A DNA stretch of 64,000 nucleotides from Oscheius onirici (lineage: Eukaryota; Nematoda; Chromadorea; Rhabditida; Rhabditidae). The stretch lies in assembly GCA_932521025.1 (NCBI GenBank), contig OW051469.1, forward strand, positions 2,740,398 to 2,804,397, in the 5' to 3' direction. The position numbers and the translations under genes are program-made. Of this stretch, positions 34,945 to 44,821 are shown piece after piece (positions within the stretch are counted from its first letter, which is position 1; the number at the start of each line of letters is the position of its first letter). Below the pieces are notes generated by a model. That model was not told where the DNA came from and did no database searches. It saw nothing but the letters and a program-made list of their open reading frames with translations.

Positions 34945-36445
34945 GGTAGTACTTAAACAGGCGCCCCGACTCGATTTTACGCAAACTTGCGTACGCCGGC
35001 ACGTAAACCTGCGTACTTTCTCGTTTTTCTCGTTTTTACTCCATTGCTTCAGCTTTCTTCATATTTTTCTCGTTTTTTTTTGTTCTTTCAAGCTGCTTCA
35101 CACTATTTGCAACCTATACTAGCAAAATATTACAAAAAAGACGTATTTTGAAGCAAATTACACATTTAAAACTTGGATTTTTCAATAAAATTGTGCTTTT
35201 CCTCTTTCTTCTTGCAGAAACCAACTTTAGGATGCCTGTTAGAAAAGATCCAACGCTTATAAAGCTGCATCAGCTAACTGAGAGTGAGCAGGAGTGCTTT
35301 GAGTTCTGTCAGCGAGTCGGTCTTCTTGCCTCTCCGCCAATCATTGGGTACACTCGTCAACAGCCTCGTCAGCCAATCTTCGGTAGATGTTCAGATAAGC
35401 CCTTTAACCCGAACAAACCAGCCTGTACTGGCTGGATTGTCATGGGAATTAAAGACACCGTTCGAAAGTACCGTTGTACCTCCTGCCGAAACGATCGTTC
35501 TATCCATCTGGGGCTTTCGGTCTTCACTCCCAATATCCCTGATAAGAGATCTTTCTTTGCGCATATGGATAGCAATAATAGACCAAACTTTAAGGTAGTT
35601 ACTTTCTCTTCCCCTTTGGATACCAAAATGTAAAATCTAGATCAGTCCGCGCGATATTCTCTTCATTATCTGGTCGATCGCTTATGAAATTCCTCTCAAA
35701 GAGTTAGCCGCATTAACTAGCTGCTCTGTAATTGAACCTGTTCTGGTTTATTGGTATTTTGAGTTTTTCCCTTTTTCGTTCATGAGATACTTAGGGCAAA
35801 CTATGTTCGTGAACTGACAACCCTTGAGCTAACCTCGGCTGGACCAATGGGAGGAGTTGGCGACGTGATCGAATGCGACGAGTCCTATCTGAGAGGAAAG
35901 CGTAAAGCGAATAGAGGTCGTCTGATGAATGGAAACCTAATAAATCCAAATGGCACTAGAGTCAATAATTATCTTCTGAGATCGCAAGGTTATCTGAAAA
36001 TCAGACTTGTTTCCCAACTTCTATGTTTAAGGACCTTGGATATTTGGACTTATCTGTAGAAGAACCAAAGAGACTCGGCTGTTCCATGTTCCGGACAGAA
36101 CTGGTCAGACCTTGTATCCTCTGTTTCGAAGTCATGTTGTTCCGGGTAGTTCCATCTATTCCGACGAGTGGCTTTGCGTAAAATCGAGTCGGGGCGCCTG
36201 TTTAATCAAAATCCAAGTTTTACAGGTGTAATTTGCTTCAAAATACGTCTTTTTTGTAATTTTTTGCTAGTATAGGTTGCAAATAGTGTGAAGAATCTTG
36301 AAAGAACAAAAAAAAACGAGGAAAATATAAAGATAGCTGAAGCAATGGAGTAAAAACGAGAAAAACGAGAAAGTACGCAGGTTTACGTGCCGGCGTACGC
36401 AAGTTTGCGTAAAATCGAGTCGGGGCGCCTGTTTTAAGTACTACC
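34945..36445. mobile_element. Merlin-type DNA transposon, 1501 bp, long inverted repeats
   Basis: Flanked by AAGAGGCG on both sides (34937-34944 and 36446-36453), an 8-bp target duplication. The ends are GGTAGTACTTAAACAGGCGC and its complement GGCGCCTGTTTTAAGTACTACC; the inverted repeats extend about 240-260 bases inward. The interior encodes a Merlin/IS1016-like transposase. A second copy of the right-end sequence (GTAAAATCGAGTCGGGGCGCC) lies at 36178-36200, just inside the right repeat and immediately after the second catalytic block, so the C-terminal coding end has been lost. Confidence 0.85.
35232..36180 (+). pseudogene. Merlin transposase (DDE), C-terminally truncated
   Basis: From 35232, MPVRKDPTLIKLHQLTESEQ and a zinc-ribbon-like region (GRCSDKPF...KYRCTSCRNDRSIH, paired cysteines). 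After an intron (donor after NFK at about 35594) the frame reads ISPRDILFIIWSIAYEIPLK; a second intron within VYW-ANYVREL leads to the first catalytic Asp in GGVGDVIECDESYLRGKRKA. A third junction gives GPWIFGLICRRTKETRLFHV and the second Asp block GSSIYSDEW, after which inverted-repeat sequence begins. The last Glu block (usually with a TNxIE motif) is missing, so the enzyme should be inactive. Confidence 0.75.
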
Positions 36446-36695
36446 AAGAGGCGCGACACTGGCCGCGGAAAACACATTGGGAGTGCAGATCTCTCCTTCT
36501 GGTCCCGAGCAGGTGACCCTCACGAACTGCTTCAACTCTTACCCGGACATCTGCGGAACGAGGATCCTGAAGAAGAAGAACTACGAGTTCCTGGAAATGG
36601 AGCCTATCGACTCCAAGAGCCATGTCACCTTCGACCTGGTTTGGTCAGATGAGATGGGCAACAAGTCGACATATGCATGCCGCTTTGCCATCTGA

Positions 36696-37570
36696 TACCC
36701 TCTGCCGGACCTCCCCTTTATAGAAACAGCCTCTTTCTCCATCGAACATAATAAACAGTATAATTTTTTTTCTCTTGTGCATGTTCAAAAACTATTTTTC
36801 CATTGTTTTGTTATTTTTTAGATGACAATGTATCGAAGTGTGCAAGGCGAGGAAATTTGTATTCTTTTTCGAAAAAGTCCAAAAATAATTTTGAAACAAT
36901 GAAGCAGAACAAAAAGAGGGACAATTCTCAAATGGGTGGCCATTTTCCTTGCCAGAACAGACGTTTTTAGGGTATTTTTTCATGCTGAATCGATTAAAAC
37001 CATTTAGAAGTCGAAAAAATGAGTATAAAGCCGAGAGAATCGGGAATTTTAACTGGAAAAAGATTTGATTTTGAATAAAGTTGGAGAAAACGTAACAAGA
37101 AATCGGTGATTTCGCTGACAGCAAAGCAGGCGAAGAAGGAACAGTTTTACACAAAATTTCTTTCCGAATTGCTGCAAAGCAACGTTATAAAAACCAATTG
37201 ATCCTTTTCGATTAAAAAATGTCTGGCTTTATGCGATATTGAGCTCGAAACGTCTGAAACGAGGAACAAGTTTTAGGCTATTTTTCATCTCACGAGGATT
37301 TTTTTGAGATTTTTGAGACCAAACTTTTACTGTTTTCATTCCATGTTTACGTCTATTGTTTCCCAAAGAAGGGGGCTGGACAAAACAAAGAAACTGTGGT
37401 CATTTCCATAACTTTCCACTCCCCTTTTCGGTTCGCTGCTAGAAGAAGCGGAACTGATCAATTGGGCTGGGGCGTTCCTTGACCGATTCACTGTAATACT
37501 AGAGTTTTTTCAGTCCTCCCGCACGGTTCCGCATTCGTCTTTGTTTTTCTCTCTCTCTCTCTTTGACACC
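36696..37570. other. Intergenic, copy B to DOMON gene
   Basis: No gene. The first about 260 bases are the 3' flank duplicated from locus A (compare GAGGGACAATTCTCAAATGGG with the 32.4-kb stretch). A CT-rich stretch TCTCTCTCTCTC precedes the DOMON gene start. Confidence 0.5.
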
Positions 37571-38313
37571 ATGTTGTTCCTTCTGACTGTCTCTCTCCTG
37601 ATAGGAACAGTTCTTTCCAATGACGATTGTTCCTATTCCAATGGAGCCTATTCTGCCAAATGGAAACTGGTCGGGGAGAATCTACTCATAGAGTTCAGTA
37701 ATGAGGATCTGGCTGACAATCAGTGGACAGCAATCGGCTTTGGAACGTATATGGTAAGTCTCAGAGATCTGTTTGTTCTGCTTATGGTTGTTTGCTGCAA
37801 AGAAGATGAACTGGTTTGGGGGAAAACTGTCCCAAAAAACTGATGCATTGGAAGTAAACAAGGGAACAGAGAGGCACAGAAAGAACAGACTCTTTCAGAA
37901 CGACCAGGAAGTGATACTCTTGATAGTCGAGAACAGCAAGCCCCAGTTTGTTACTGGCCACACGGAAGAATACAACATGCCCATTTTGGACGACAAATCT
38001 TATATCAACGAAGACTATACTGAGTACACTTGTGAGTCGAGATCTTTTCTGTTCTTCTGTCTCTCTCTCCCTACCATGACTCTCCACTATTCCAGTCAAC
38101 TCCGTCTACGCCAAATTCTCCCTCCCTCTGAAGGGAGCAGGTCCCCGAAACAAGGATCTGACAGAGTGCAGTCAGTGGAACGTGAGTACAGTTCCAGTTT
38201 TTACCTAATTTTCTTTTTAGTTCGTAGCAGGAGGAAATGTGGCTACGGGAGTAATTGGCTATCATAAGAGAGGAGTGGAAAGCAAGACTGTCTGCCCCCA
38301 GAAATGTAAATAA
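37571..38313 (+). CDS. Secreted DOMON-domain protein
   Basis: Four exons (37571-37753, from 37899, one near 38096, and the last near 38221-38313). The start MLFLLTVSLLIGTVLS is a clear signal peptide. The body shows KWKLVGENLLIEFSNEDLAD then NQWTAIGFG, the conserved strand of DOMON beta-sandwich domains, which bind haem or sugars; later EVILLIVENSKPQFV and GPRNKDLTECSQWN, a Cys-containing end, and ATGVIGYHKRG before KTVCPQKCK. One domain only, no membrane anchor. Single-DOMON secreted proteins are common in nematodes with unknown ligands. The length is short, about 180 residues. Confidence 0.75.
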
Positions 38314-38711
38314 TGAACTTTGGTAGAAGACGAATAAATATGGACATTTTCATCGTTTGAATTTCCGCGTCGTCCGAATTCAAATTTTGGTTGGCGGCAA
38401 AGTTCCATTTAGACATTTCTTTTCTTTCCTCTCAATTTGTTGATTTTCTTTGTCATTCCTCCCAAATTGTGTATTTTCTTTCTCACGTTTGCTATTTTTG
38501 ATAGTTCCATCTAAAACGGAATATGGAAAACCTTAGAAGAAACAAAATGGCTAAATTAACAGTTAAATTTGGCCACAAACTTGGTGTTCTTCGCTTCTGT
38601 CCTTTCGGGCTCAGTATCTTGTAAATGCAGGTAGTTTTTGTTCCACAATGCTCAATTGCTCTTATATTATGTCGATTTGTACCGATTTTAGACGAAAGTT
38701 AGTGGAAAGCA
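38314..38711. other. Intergenic, DOMON gene to LINE fragment
   Basis: 398 bases, T-rich, no gene. AATAAA near 38333 would serve the DOMON gene. Confidence 0.5.
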
Positions 38712-39419
38712 GTGGAAGCATGGAGTCTCCCACTAGCATGGGAAAAGACCCGTATTCTTCGCATAGGTAACACAAATCCCAAATTTCCCTATACGATCAA
38801 TGTAAAATCTCTCCAAGAAGCCGCCCAAATTCGCGATTTAAGTTTTCTCGTCACTTCTAATTTATCCTTGATCCCCCATGCCAGATTAGTCCTTTCCAAG
38901 TCCAAGGTTCGAACCTTCAACCTATTCCGTTCCATCAAAACTTCCGACGTCCAAATCTGGACTAGAGTTTACAAAACCTTTGTTCGGCCTATCCTAGAAT
39001 TCGGTCAGACTATTTTCAACGGAGATCCCCAAATCGATAAAATCTTAGAAAGTGGCCAAAATGATTTTACTCGCATTCTGTTCTTCCGCCAGGGTGGATT
39101 TTCATACCTAAATATTCCCCGCTTCCCATCTCGTAATAACAACCTACAATTGGAAACCTTAAAAACACGAAGAAATGTAGCTGATCTCAAAATGATCCAA
39201 AAAATATTGTCCCCTGAAAACCAGTTCTTCCAATTTCTTCCCTCGAGAACTCGAGAACCCATCAACAAAATATTTCTATCTAGACCCAGAACAAATTTAC
39301 GCCGCAATTTCTTTTCACACCGAGTCGGGTCCAGGTTTCAAATACTTACAAGATCAAGCAAACCAATTCCTAAAACAAATAGAGCCATCCTTTCACTTAT
39401 AAAACAGAATCGGAGATAG
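38712..39419 (+). mobile_element. Non-LTR retrotransposon, 3' end of reverse transcriptase ORF
   Basis: An open frame reading EKTRILRIGNTNPKFPYTIN, RDLSFLVTSNLSL, SKSKVRTFNLFRSI and VYKTFVRPILEFGQTIFNGD. This is the thumb and post-palm part of CR1/jockey-like LINE reverse transcriptases; the palm with the YADD motif is missing. It ends LSLIKQNRR with stop at 39419. A 5'-truncated insertion, the usual fate of LINE copies. The 240 bases that follow may be its 3' UTR. Confidence 0.75.
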
Positions 39420-39658
39420 ATTACTGCCAAGGTGCATCCCCAAATCCTCTTTCCCTGTTGTATATTTCTCCTCACTCCAAGTTTTATCCCGCGTTTTATT
39501 ATACCCCAAATTCCAATATCGTTCCCCTCCGGCCACCCCTTTTATGGCCCTATACCTGTAATTTCCATACAGCCTCATTTCCCTTTCTCCCCTTTCAAAA
39601 CTTCGCCTATGTCCAATTTATAGAAATAAATATAAGTCAAGTAATTTTTTTAGTCAAA

Positions 39659-40311
39659 ATGTCCGATTCTACCGTCGAAGCAACCAAGGAAAAGCCTGCT
39701 CCCCTCAAATTTGGCGACGAATCCATCTCCGATGTCACCCTCTTCGTTGGAAATCAAGATTTCCTCGTCCATAGAATGGGCCTCGCCATGCATTCCGACG
39801 TCTTCAGGGCTATGTTGTTCGGCGATTTCAAGGAGTTTTGTGCCAGAGTAATTTTTACAAATAAACATCAATTTTTAGGCCAAAGAGGATCGCGTCGGAA
39901 TCAAAGGCGTCTCTGCATATATTTTCAAGAAGATTGTTGAGATCCTTTACTACGGCATGATGTCTAATCGCGGAGCTATAACTTTCGCCATGTCTCCCAT
40001 AACGGACAGCTACTATATTTTTTGTCACAAGGAGGCGACTGACATTTCAAAGGTCAAAGATTCTTACCCGAGTAAGCCTCACCGTTAAACTTATTGTCTT
40101 TTCAGAGTTCTGGAAGTTTGTCAACGAGTTCTTGGCCGCCGCTGACCGCTTCAATGTCACGGAAGTTCTAAAGAGTCTCAAACAAGTGATTTAGTTCTAA
40201 AGAGTCTCAAACAAGTGATTTATCAAGTTTATTGCGGCCAAAACGGGTGCTACTTCTGTCTTAATCTGTACATGTTCGTCTTCAAGTATAACTTAGATTT
40301 GAATGTATTTG
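39659..40311 (+). pseudogene. BTB-domain pseudogene with a 29-bp tandem duplication
   Basis: MSDSTVEATKEKPAPLKFGD opens a BTB frame with SISDVTLFVGNQDFLVHRMG. Defects: the first donor is GAG|TTTTGT instead of GAG|GTTTGC; and in the third exon a 29-base unit is tandemly duplicated (40165-40193 and 40194-40222), which puts TAG in frame after KSLKQVI. Downstream a normal third-exon end (YFCLNLYMFVFK) and a GTAAG donor survive at 40311, but the last exon is not present in place; the fold-back element sits there instead. Confidence 0.75.
40165..40222 (+). repeat. 29-bp perfect tandem duplication
   Basis: Two head-to-tail copies of a unit beginning GTTCTAAAGAGTCTC and ending GTGATTTA. The unit is not a multiple of three and disrupts the BTB frame that contains it. 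Both copies look identical, so the event is recent. Confidence 0.9.
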
Positions 40312-40422
40312 TAAGTAATTTTTTAAAGACGTTAATAGCCATTGCCAAGGGGAGATGATGCGTGCTTTGATTTACGTGAAAGTGCGTTCGCGTGGCAATG
40401 CAGTTTCCGCACAAATCTGCGG

Positions 40423-40755
40423 CCAGGTTGGACTTTGCGGCGGGCTAAAAAAATTCATTTCGCATTTTTTTCTGATTTTTTTTGTTTCCAAATACGACCC
40501 CCGATTAGATTTAGTTTTGCCATCAGAAAAATTGGAAGAAAATCGAAAACTGACGACAAAAATAGAAGAAAATGCGGATTTTTGACGAAATTCGGTAAAA
40601 ATAGCAGTTTTCTTCTATTTTCATTGTCAGTTTTCGATTTTCTTCCAATTTTTCTGATGGCAAAACTAAATCTAATCGGGGGACGTATTTAGAAACAAGA
40701 AAAATCAGAAAAAAATGCGAAATGAATTTTTTTTTAGCCCGCCGCAAAAACCTGG
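40423..40755. repeat. Long palindromic fold-back element, copy 2
   Basis: Near-identical to 21482-21819 in both arms (CCAGGTTGGACTTTGCGG at the left, CCGCAAAAACCTGG at the right). The right flank CAGCGCAGGTTTTCAACAAG is shared. It sits where the last BTB exon should follow. Confidence 0.75.
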
Positions 40756-41706
40756 TCGCAGCGCAGGTTTTCAACAAGCCTGGTCTGTTCACAAAAAAAC
40801 AACCAAATCGCGGATGTTCGCGGGCATTTTGCCCGCGAATTCAAACAGCTGAAAATTGAATTTTCGACTTTTGCTGGGACTTCATTTGCGTCGTTTTCTC
40901 GGTAATTTCTGCAGTTTTACGCCCATTTTGTTCTTCGAACAACAAAATAAGCAACAATGTTCAAGAACAACGCCATATTAATTTGTAAATCACAGTAAAA
41001 TCCCATGAATTCCGAGAAACATTATTCTAGCCAGGTTTCATGCTCTGCTATCACCAAACAAGAAGGCTCTACCCTTCAGGGGTTGAAGGAGACTCTCTCA
41101 GAACTATCGGACTTCTTCAAAAGCTATGAATGACAAAGCAATCCTTATATTGCTCGTACGTGTTCACTTTACGCATTTACTACAAGAGTTGTATGTGTGA
41201 TACGTTATTATGTTGATAAGAGGTAAAGTAAGCGGAAAAACTCGGAAAAATGCCGCAAATTTCCACCAAAATGAAATTTCCCAACTAATTTTTAGCTGTT
41301 TGAATTGAAAATTTTTTGGGTCCATGTTTGATGGATCCAAAAATTTTCCAGAAATCCCTCGACAAGTTTCCTTAAAACCGTTTCTCACATTGTTACCTTG
41401 TTACTTCTAAATTTACAATGAATTTGTTCCTATCCATAAAAATGTATTCGAAGAATAGAACAGCCCCTCAATTTTATTCACAATATCTCCTTGTCCAAAA
41501 AAGGTGACAAGGCAGCCGCCATTCCTCGCCTCTTCAAATAATCACCCGCCCATTAGTCAGTGGGCCTCTCGTGTTATTTCTAGCCGGCTGTAAATGCCGG
41601 CTCTCCTCAATATGTTTTCCTAACATTTTTGCTCCCAGCTGCAGAACAGTCGAAAGAGGCGGTCCCTTTTTGCCCTGTTGACTCCATACCGAATCGATCA
41701 GGGATC
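40756..41706. other. Repeat-derived intergenic stretch before the zinc-finger gene
   Basis: No gene seen. At 41375-41415 the sequence CGTTTCTCACATTGTTACCTTGTTACTTC is the inverted BTB 3' flank seen at 29.2 and 30.8 kb, with no BTB exon attached. Confidence 0.45.
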
Positions 41707-44700
41707 ATGGCCAGCTGCTGGTTTAACTGCCAACTCTGTCCTTTTGGCCCGAGTCAGCCGTACGATTTCTATAAACATGGTGAGTATAGACTTTCTGCTG
41801 AGCTGAGTCAAGGGGTTTGGGGACGATTTGGCCCTCTTTCACTACTCTCTGTCTCTTCTCGACTACTGATCCAATGACTTTTTCTACAGTAGTACAAACT
41901 GTACTACTGTCAACCTGTCTGAAACAGAGTGAATCTCTATCTATCCTTTGTTTTCCCAGCATTTTTCTTGTCCCATGATCCAGAATCTTGTCAAGATCGA
42001 TAACAGTTGCTTGTTCTTGACTCTTTGACTATACTTACTGATCAAATGACTACAGGACTCTTCCGACTTCGAGAAACTGATCTGCTTGACCTTTTCATAC
42101 AGCCCCCTTGTACTGTTGTCTGCATTGTGACTACCTCCCTCTCTATCCAGTCACTTCTAGACTTTGACCGCACTCTTTCTACTGTCCTTAAAAATTAAAA
42201 GAGCCATCCTCTGATCTCCTCTCCCTTGTCTTGACTACTGTCACTAAATGTTTTAGTTCCCTTTTTCCAGACCAGAGACTAGGTGTACCACCTGTACTGT
42301 CACTGTCTCTCACACTGACTCATACTCACTACCTCAACCTGTCCCAAGCTACTCTCTCCCAATATCATCCAGCCTCTGCTCTCTGGAACTATTTCAGGCG
42401 CTCGCGCGCGCTCAAAATGATTTATGAGCTGCCATGACTGCAACTTGAGCCCGGTTTACTGCCTCTAGACAGTGCCAGTCACAATCTCATCTTTTGTCCT
42501 ACGAGCGCGCCAAAATATGGGCTTTTGAAATGCGAGGAGGAGCCACGGAATTTTTGATAAACATTTACAGCTATGGAGCATTGGGTGAATCCTGATGTAG
42601 AGTATGCCGCCAGTCTGAGGAACATTCAGGTTGGTCTCTATGTCCCTCTGTCCTTCTGTCACTTTGCCTCACTGTCATAGTTCATTTCTTTCAGCAACTG
42701 AGTCCAAGTCTGCTGAATCAACACTTCATTCCCCAGGATTATCCGACAATCCAGGTAGTCAAAGTAACAGCTGTAAAAGAGAGATTTCTAGACACCGCAG
42801 CTTACTCAAATGGGTGGAGATACCAACGTTCATTCGCCATCCTTGTCGAAAAGCTTCCTGATCAACGATCTGCTGGTGCGTCAGACAGAGATAGAGAGCA
42901 TGGTTGGCGAACATTAAAATTTTCGGCGAATACGAACCGAACAACTCCTAAATATTTTCGGCTGAACCGAACACGAACCGAACAGTGCCCTTTTTGTTTG
43001 TCTGCGAACCGAACACGAACAATTCGCCTTTCCAATGTTCGTTCGCGAACACGAACACAGCTCTAACATTTCACGAATTTTCTCCCAAATCACGTTTTTT
43101 TTTGTAAGTATCAGTCGTTTGATTAACTTCACAAAAAAGAAGTTTGGTAAAAAAGTGGAAATGAGGAATGAATCCAAGGGACTAAGAAAAATATCGATGT
43201 CTTTCACTCAGACAGTCAACAGGTATTGCCTGGATGGAGTGTTCGTGCCCTTTTGAGCTCTGTTCGACCCTCGAACAGCGAACATTTTCATTGTTTTGTT
43301 CGTCAAGCGAACACGTCAGTTCCATGTTCGCCCTCGAACACGAACTGTTCGTGGTCGTGTTCGGTCAATACGAACAACGAACACGAACGTTCCCCCAACC
43401 CTGATAGAGATAGAGAGACAATGACTACTGAGTGATAAGAAAATTTCCAGACCCAGAACACCAACAAGAGTCGCAGTCAAACGTCGCCTTCAAGTACTTA
43501 TTCGGTGAGCATTTTCTCCTCCACATCTGCCACAAACAAGACAGTTAGACAGCCAGGTCATTTATGAGTAAAAAAGGTATTTCAGACTGAGAGTTCAGTT
43601 TCTCTCCCCTCTTCTCCTCATGATGTCGACGCTCTCTATAAGTATATGTTGTCAGGAGTGGAGTCTTTTGTTCAGTCCAACGCACCTGATGAACTTGCTC
43701 CAACTCTTCCTTCCAAGCCTCGCAGAATAAGACCAAGACATAAGAAGAAGACTGTTACCTGGAGTGATCTTTTCCAGAAGCATAATCATGACTTTAACCA
43801 GTTTATGAATCAGATGACCAACAATGTAAATCAGTCGGATCCTAAGAGTTGCCCGCCAAATAAGCTTGACGAGCTGATTCTGGCCAGCCTGATCATTGGA
43901 CCTGTTCCGGACTGGAATTGGTTCTTCACCATGGTAAGTCTCTGTCTCCTCTTTTATCACTCAACTTTTCAGAGATCCCGCTACATCTACAAAAACGTCA
44001 GCCAATGGTGCTCTCTATTCCCGATCGGCCAGAAAGCTTTTCAATTCCATCAGGAAAAGAGCAATGCTGTCGATCAGGGAAAGTTCAAGGCACCCAGAAG
44101 CAGGATCAGAAAGAAGAAGCTTATTGCCGAGAAAGTTCCTTCTCCTCTTGATGATCTGGCTACTATTGCTCTGAGTGGTTTTTCTCCTTCTCCTCCGTCT
44201 ATCCTTGTTCCTGCTCTGAGAGTCCCTATCGGGGTGAGAAAGCCTACTGGAGCACATCTTTCTTCGGTAAGAGGAATCCAAAAAAGACTGTCGTTTTACA
44301 GGGTCAGGTTGGTTCTATGCTGGCACAAGACAGTCAGCTTTGGAAGAAGCCACCGTCGTCTGAGAATTCTGAGGATCCGAAGACGTTCCGTTATCCTATG
44401 GTGAGTCAGAGAGATTGAGAGAGTCAAAAACTGAGTAAGACTGAGAGACAGACAGTGCCCAGCAAATCCTGAGTTTTCCAGAGCTGCCCCGAATGTTTCG
44501 AAATTATTGACGGAGTCGAGAGCTACAATATTCACCTTGAGCGCCATATCTTGGAAAAGTTCAACATGATTACAAGTACTGTGAGAGAGGCAGAGCGATT
44601 GAAACAATAAGAGACAGAGTGTGAGAGACAGAGATTTTGACTAGACAAAAGCCTTTCTTCCAGAAATGTCCCTTCTGCTCTGATATCCTTGTCGGAGTCG

Positions 44701-44750
44701 ATAACTACAACATTCACGTTGACCGTCACGTCTTGGACAACCTCTTCTAA
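41707..44750 (+). CDS. C2H2 zinc-finger protein with three split fingers
   Basis: About nine exons. MASCWFNCQLCPFGPSQPYD joins FYKHAMEHW to give finger 1 (C-x2-C-x12-H-x3-H), itself cut by an intron. A long low-complexity, Ser/Pro and Lys/Arg-rich middle follows (KPRRIRPRHKKKTVTWSDLF; SGFSPSPPSILVPALRVP). Two related fingers end the protein, CPECFEIIDGVESYNIHLERH... style at 44.48 kb and CPFCSDILVGVDNYNIHVDRH at 44.67 kb, each alone on one exon and alike in sequence, suggesting exon duplication. All Cys and His ligands are present. A nuclear, nucleic-acid-binding role is inferred. The family is not recognised. The stop is 71 bases from the convergent MOLO-1-like gene. Confidence 0.8.
42902..43400. 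repeat. CGAACACGAAC-rich element in a zinc-finger gene intron
   Basis: About 500 bases in intron 42755-43450 with dozens of CGAAC/GTTCG words: CCGAACACGAACCGAAC on the left half, and CTCGAACACGAACTGTTCGTG on the right half. The ends GGTTGGCGAAC and the complement of GTTCCCCCAACC form a short imperfect inverted repeat. It looks like a non-autonomous element with internal amplification; flanking duplications were not identified. Confidence 0.6.
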
Positions 44751-44821
44751 ACCATATCCAGCAATAAAAATTCCATACTGTTAATTTATATACCCGTAAA
44801 CGCTCATTTTCACACAAGTAT

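Larger units (their letters stand above)
34844..36695 (+). pseudogene. Unrecognised domain gene, copy B, split by a Merlin element
   Basis: The left piece follows a TTTTCCAG acceptor at 34843 and reads GDFVSFEVLDEDGYMSHSNM then RIVSMRSCIKFK up to the insertion at 34945. The right piece resumes after 36453 and reads TLAAENTLGVQISPSGPEQV then TLTNCFNSYPDICG, ending ACRFAI and stop at 36695. Both pieces align with copy A (KIKVVSMCNVISV; GPDHVVLRNAYNIFPD), and the 3' flank (CTCTTGTGCATGTTCAAAAA) also matches. Removing the element and one target duplication leaves a one-base frame mismatch, so the copy may have been broken already. Exons equivalent to copy A exon 1 were not found upstream. Confidence 0.5.

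Noticed and set aside
43652-43960. Minus-strand open frames under the zinc-finger exons
   Set aside because: They mirror coding exons whose plus-strand frame joins in phase and ends in clear C2H2 fingers.
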